A stretch of DNA of 5,719 nt from Cyanobacteria bacterium UBA5018 (GTDB taxonomy: Bacteria > Cyanobacteriota > Cyanobacteriia > PCC-6307 > Cyanobiaceae). Below, one piece after another: positions 5,032 through 5,719 of the stretch. The position numbers were made by a program, and so were the translations under genes. How positions within the stretch are numbered: position 1 is the first letter of the stretch; every line of letters starts with the position of its first letter. The stretch lies in the NCBI GenBank assembly GCA_002396505.1, contig DGYA01000011.1:1-5719 (forward strand). Direction: 5' to 3'. The notes below the pieces were generated by a model. It was not told where the DNA came from and made no database searches. It worked only from the letters and a program-made list of their open reading frames with translations.

Positions 5032-5719
5032 ATGGCAAATTATTGCTTGAACAGCATTGCTAGTAATCTGCGACTAAATGGCTATGCCATCATAGAGGAT
5101 GCCGTATCCAATGCCAATGTTAGTGAAATACTTTCATATACCGAATCATTGGTCACTCGAGTAAATGCGAATGATCTTGGCTCTTCGTTCATGGGCAATA
5201 CTCAGTATTATACTAATATAATTGCCAATTCCAAGGTTGTCTATGATGCAATAGTTTCATCATTGGTTCTCGATCTATGCACTGAAGTCTTCGGTAATGG
5301 TTTTACTCTCGTTAACAATAGAATCCAAACAACCCGTGGCAGTAGCTCTATGCTTTGGCATACCGATAATAATTTATTAGAGGATGGTCGCCTCGTAGGC
5401 AGGCATGACATGCCAGGCTTGCAGTTTGTTTTGTATTTGACGGATGTTTCGGCTTCCCCTTTCCAGCTAATACAAAATTCTCATAGATGGTCATTGGGCT
5501 ACAAGGAACAATATCTCCTTGACGATGACATTAAAAAACTTAATCTTGAAATTGTCGAGATCATCCCACCGCCGGGTAGCCTGCTTGTTCTTAATACACA
5601 TTTATTTCACCGCGCTGCCCCAATTACAGGTAAAGCTAATGTGAGGTCTTTATTGCTTTTCCAGGTTGACAAGATCTCGAATAGATACCCTCATCACGGC
5701 GAAAAAGTTTTTTTAAATC
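5032..5719 (+). CDS. Phytanoyl-CoA dioxygenase-family Fe(II)/2-oxoglutarate oxygenase (3' end outside the window)
   Basis: This family hydroxylates small molecules using Fe(II), oxygen and 2-oxoglutarate in the cytoplasm; the substrate cannot be told here. The 229 visible residues begin MANYCLNSIASNLRLNGYAI, a typical start where a short helix leads into NGYAIIEDAVS. The iron triad is visible: H110 and D112 in MLWHTDN, and H193 in THLFHRA, 81 residues later. R205 in KANVRSLLLF is the expected 2-oxoglutarate anchor. IQNSHRWS at about 147-154 matches the usual PGSH-W region, and PPPGSLLVLN precedes the distal histidine. No stop is met before the window edge. The ATG at 5032 has no Shine-Dalgarno site, but no other start exists nearby in frame. 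Codons favour A/T in third position, unlike the genes to the left, which suggests horizontal transfer. Members often sit in polysaccharide or natural-product clusters. Confidence 0.85.
   Translation, partial: MANYCLNSIASNLRLNGYAIIEDAVSNANVSEILSYTESLVTRVNANDLGSSFMGNTQYYTNIIANSKVVYDAIVSSLVLDLCTEVFGNGFTLVNNRIQTTRGSSSMLWHTDNNLLEDGRLVGRHDMPGLQFVLYLTDVSASPFQLIQNSHRWSLGYKEQYLLDDDIKKLNLEIVEIIPPPGSLLVLNTHLFHRAAPITGKANVRSLLLFQVDKISNRYPHHGEKVFLN

Overview
The window is 5719 bases of mostly GC-rich bacterial DNA (sampled 60-base lines run 57-75% GC up to about 4880) that turns AT-rich at its right end (one sampled line in the last gene is 38% GC). The gene families suggest a cyanobacterium, possibly of the Synechococcus/Cyanobium type. 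The evidence for that is a two-domain membrane protein of the TIGR04222 type, a winged-helix plus PLD-like regulator of a kind I associate with cyanobacteria, and weak or absent Shine-Dalgarno sites before most genes. This assignment is from memory of the families and is moderate at best.

Layout. (1) About 20-1474, + strand: a solute-binding-protein-like domain fused to a von Willebrand factor A (VWA) domain with an intact MIDAS metal site. Its 5' end is broken or truncated. (2) 1498-1881, +: a 127-residue unknown protein with one N-terminal membrane segment, 23 bases downstream and probably co-transcribed. (3) 1882-1988: a short convergent gap with two small stem-loops. (4) 1989-2969, - strand: a 326-residue protein with an N-terminal helix-turn-helix-like region, a Gln/Glu-rich linker and a degenerate PLD-like C-terminal domain. 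It is preceded by a 9-codon micro-ORF that has the best Shine-Dalgarno site I saw. (5) 2970-3089: a divergent promoter region with a perfect TTGACA and an 8-bp inverted repeat whose arms lie over the -35 and -10 boxes. (6) 3090-4439, +: a 449-residue membrane protein with a soluble N-terminal GRPD-like domain and a TIGR04222-like membrane part ending in a vestigial Cys tail. (7) 4440-5031: a 592-base gap with a degraded-looking micro-ORF, a possible stem pair and a perfect (ATTTT)6 tandem repeat in a very T-rich stretch. (8) 5032 to the window end, +: a phytanoyl-CoA dioxygenase-family (Fe(II)/2-oxoglutarate) oxygenase, cut by the window edge, AT-rich and probably foreign.

How the genes relate. 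Genes 1 and 2 look like an envelope pair. The regulator-like gene on the minus strand and the TIGR04222 gene are divergent and share one control region, so regulation of the second by the first, or of both by one site, is plausible but not proven. The oxygenase beyond the composition change is probably the start of a separate accessory segment. I see no CRISPR array, no transposase, and no recognisable tRNA or rRNA. I do not see a proven new system. The best candidates for novelty are the divergent control region with its micro-ORF and dyad, the regulator that reads from it, and the pentanucleotide repeat ahead of the oxygenase.
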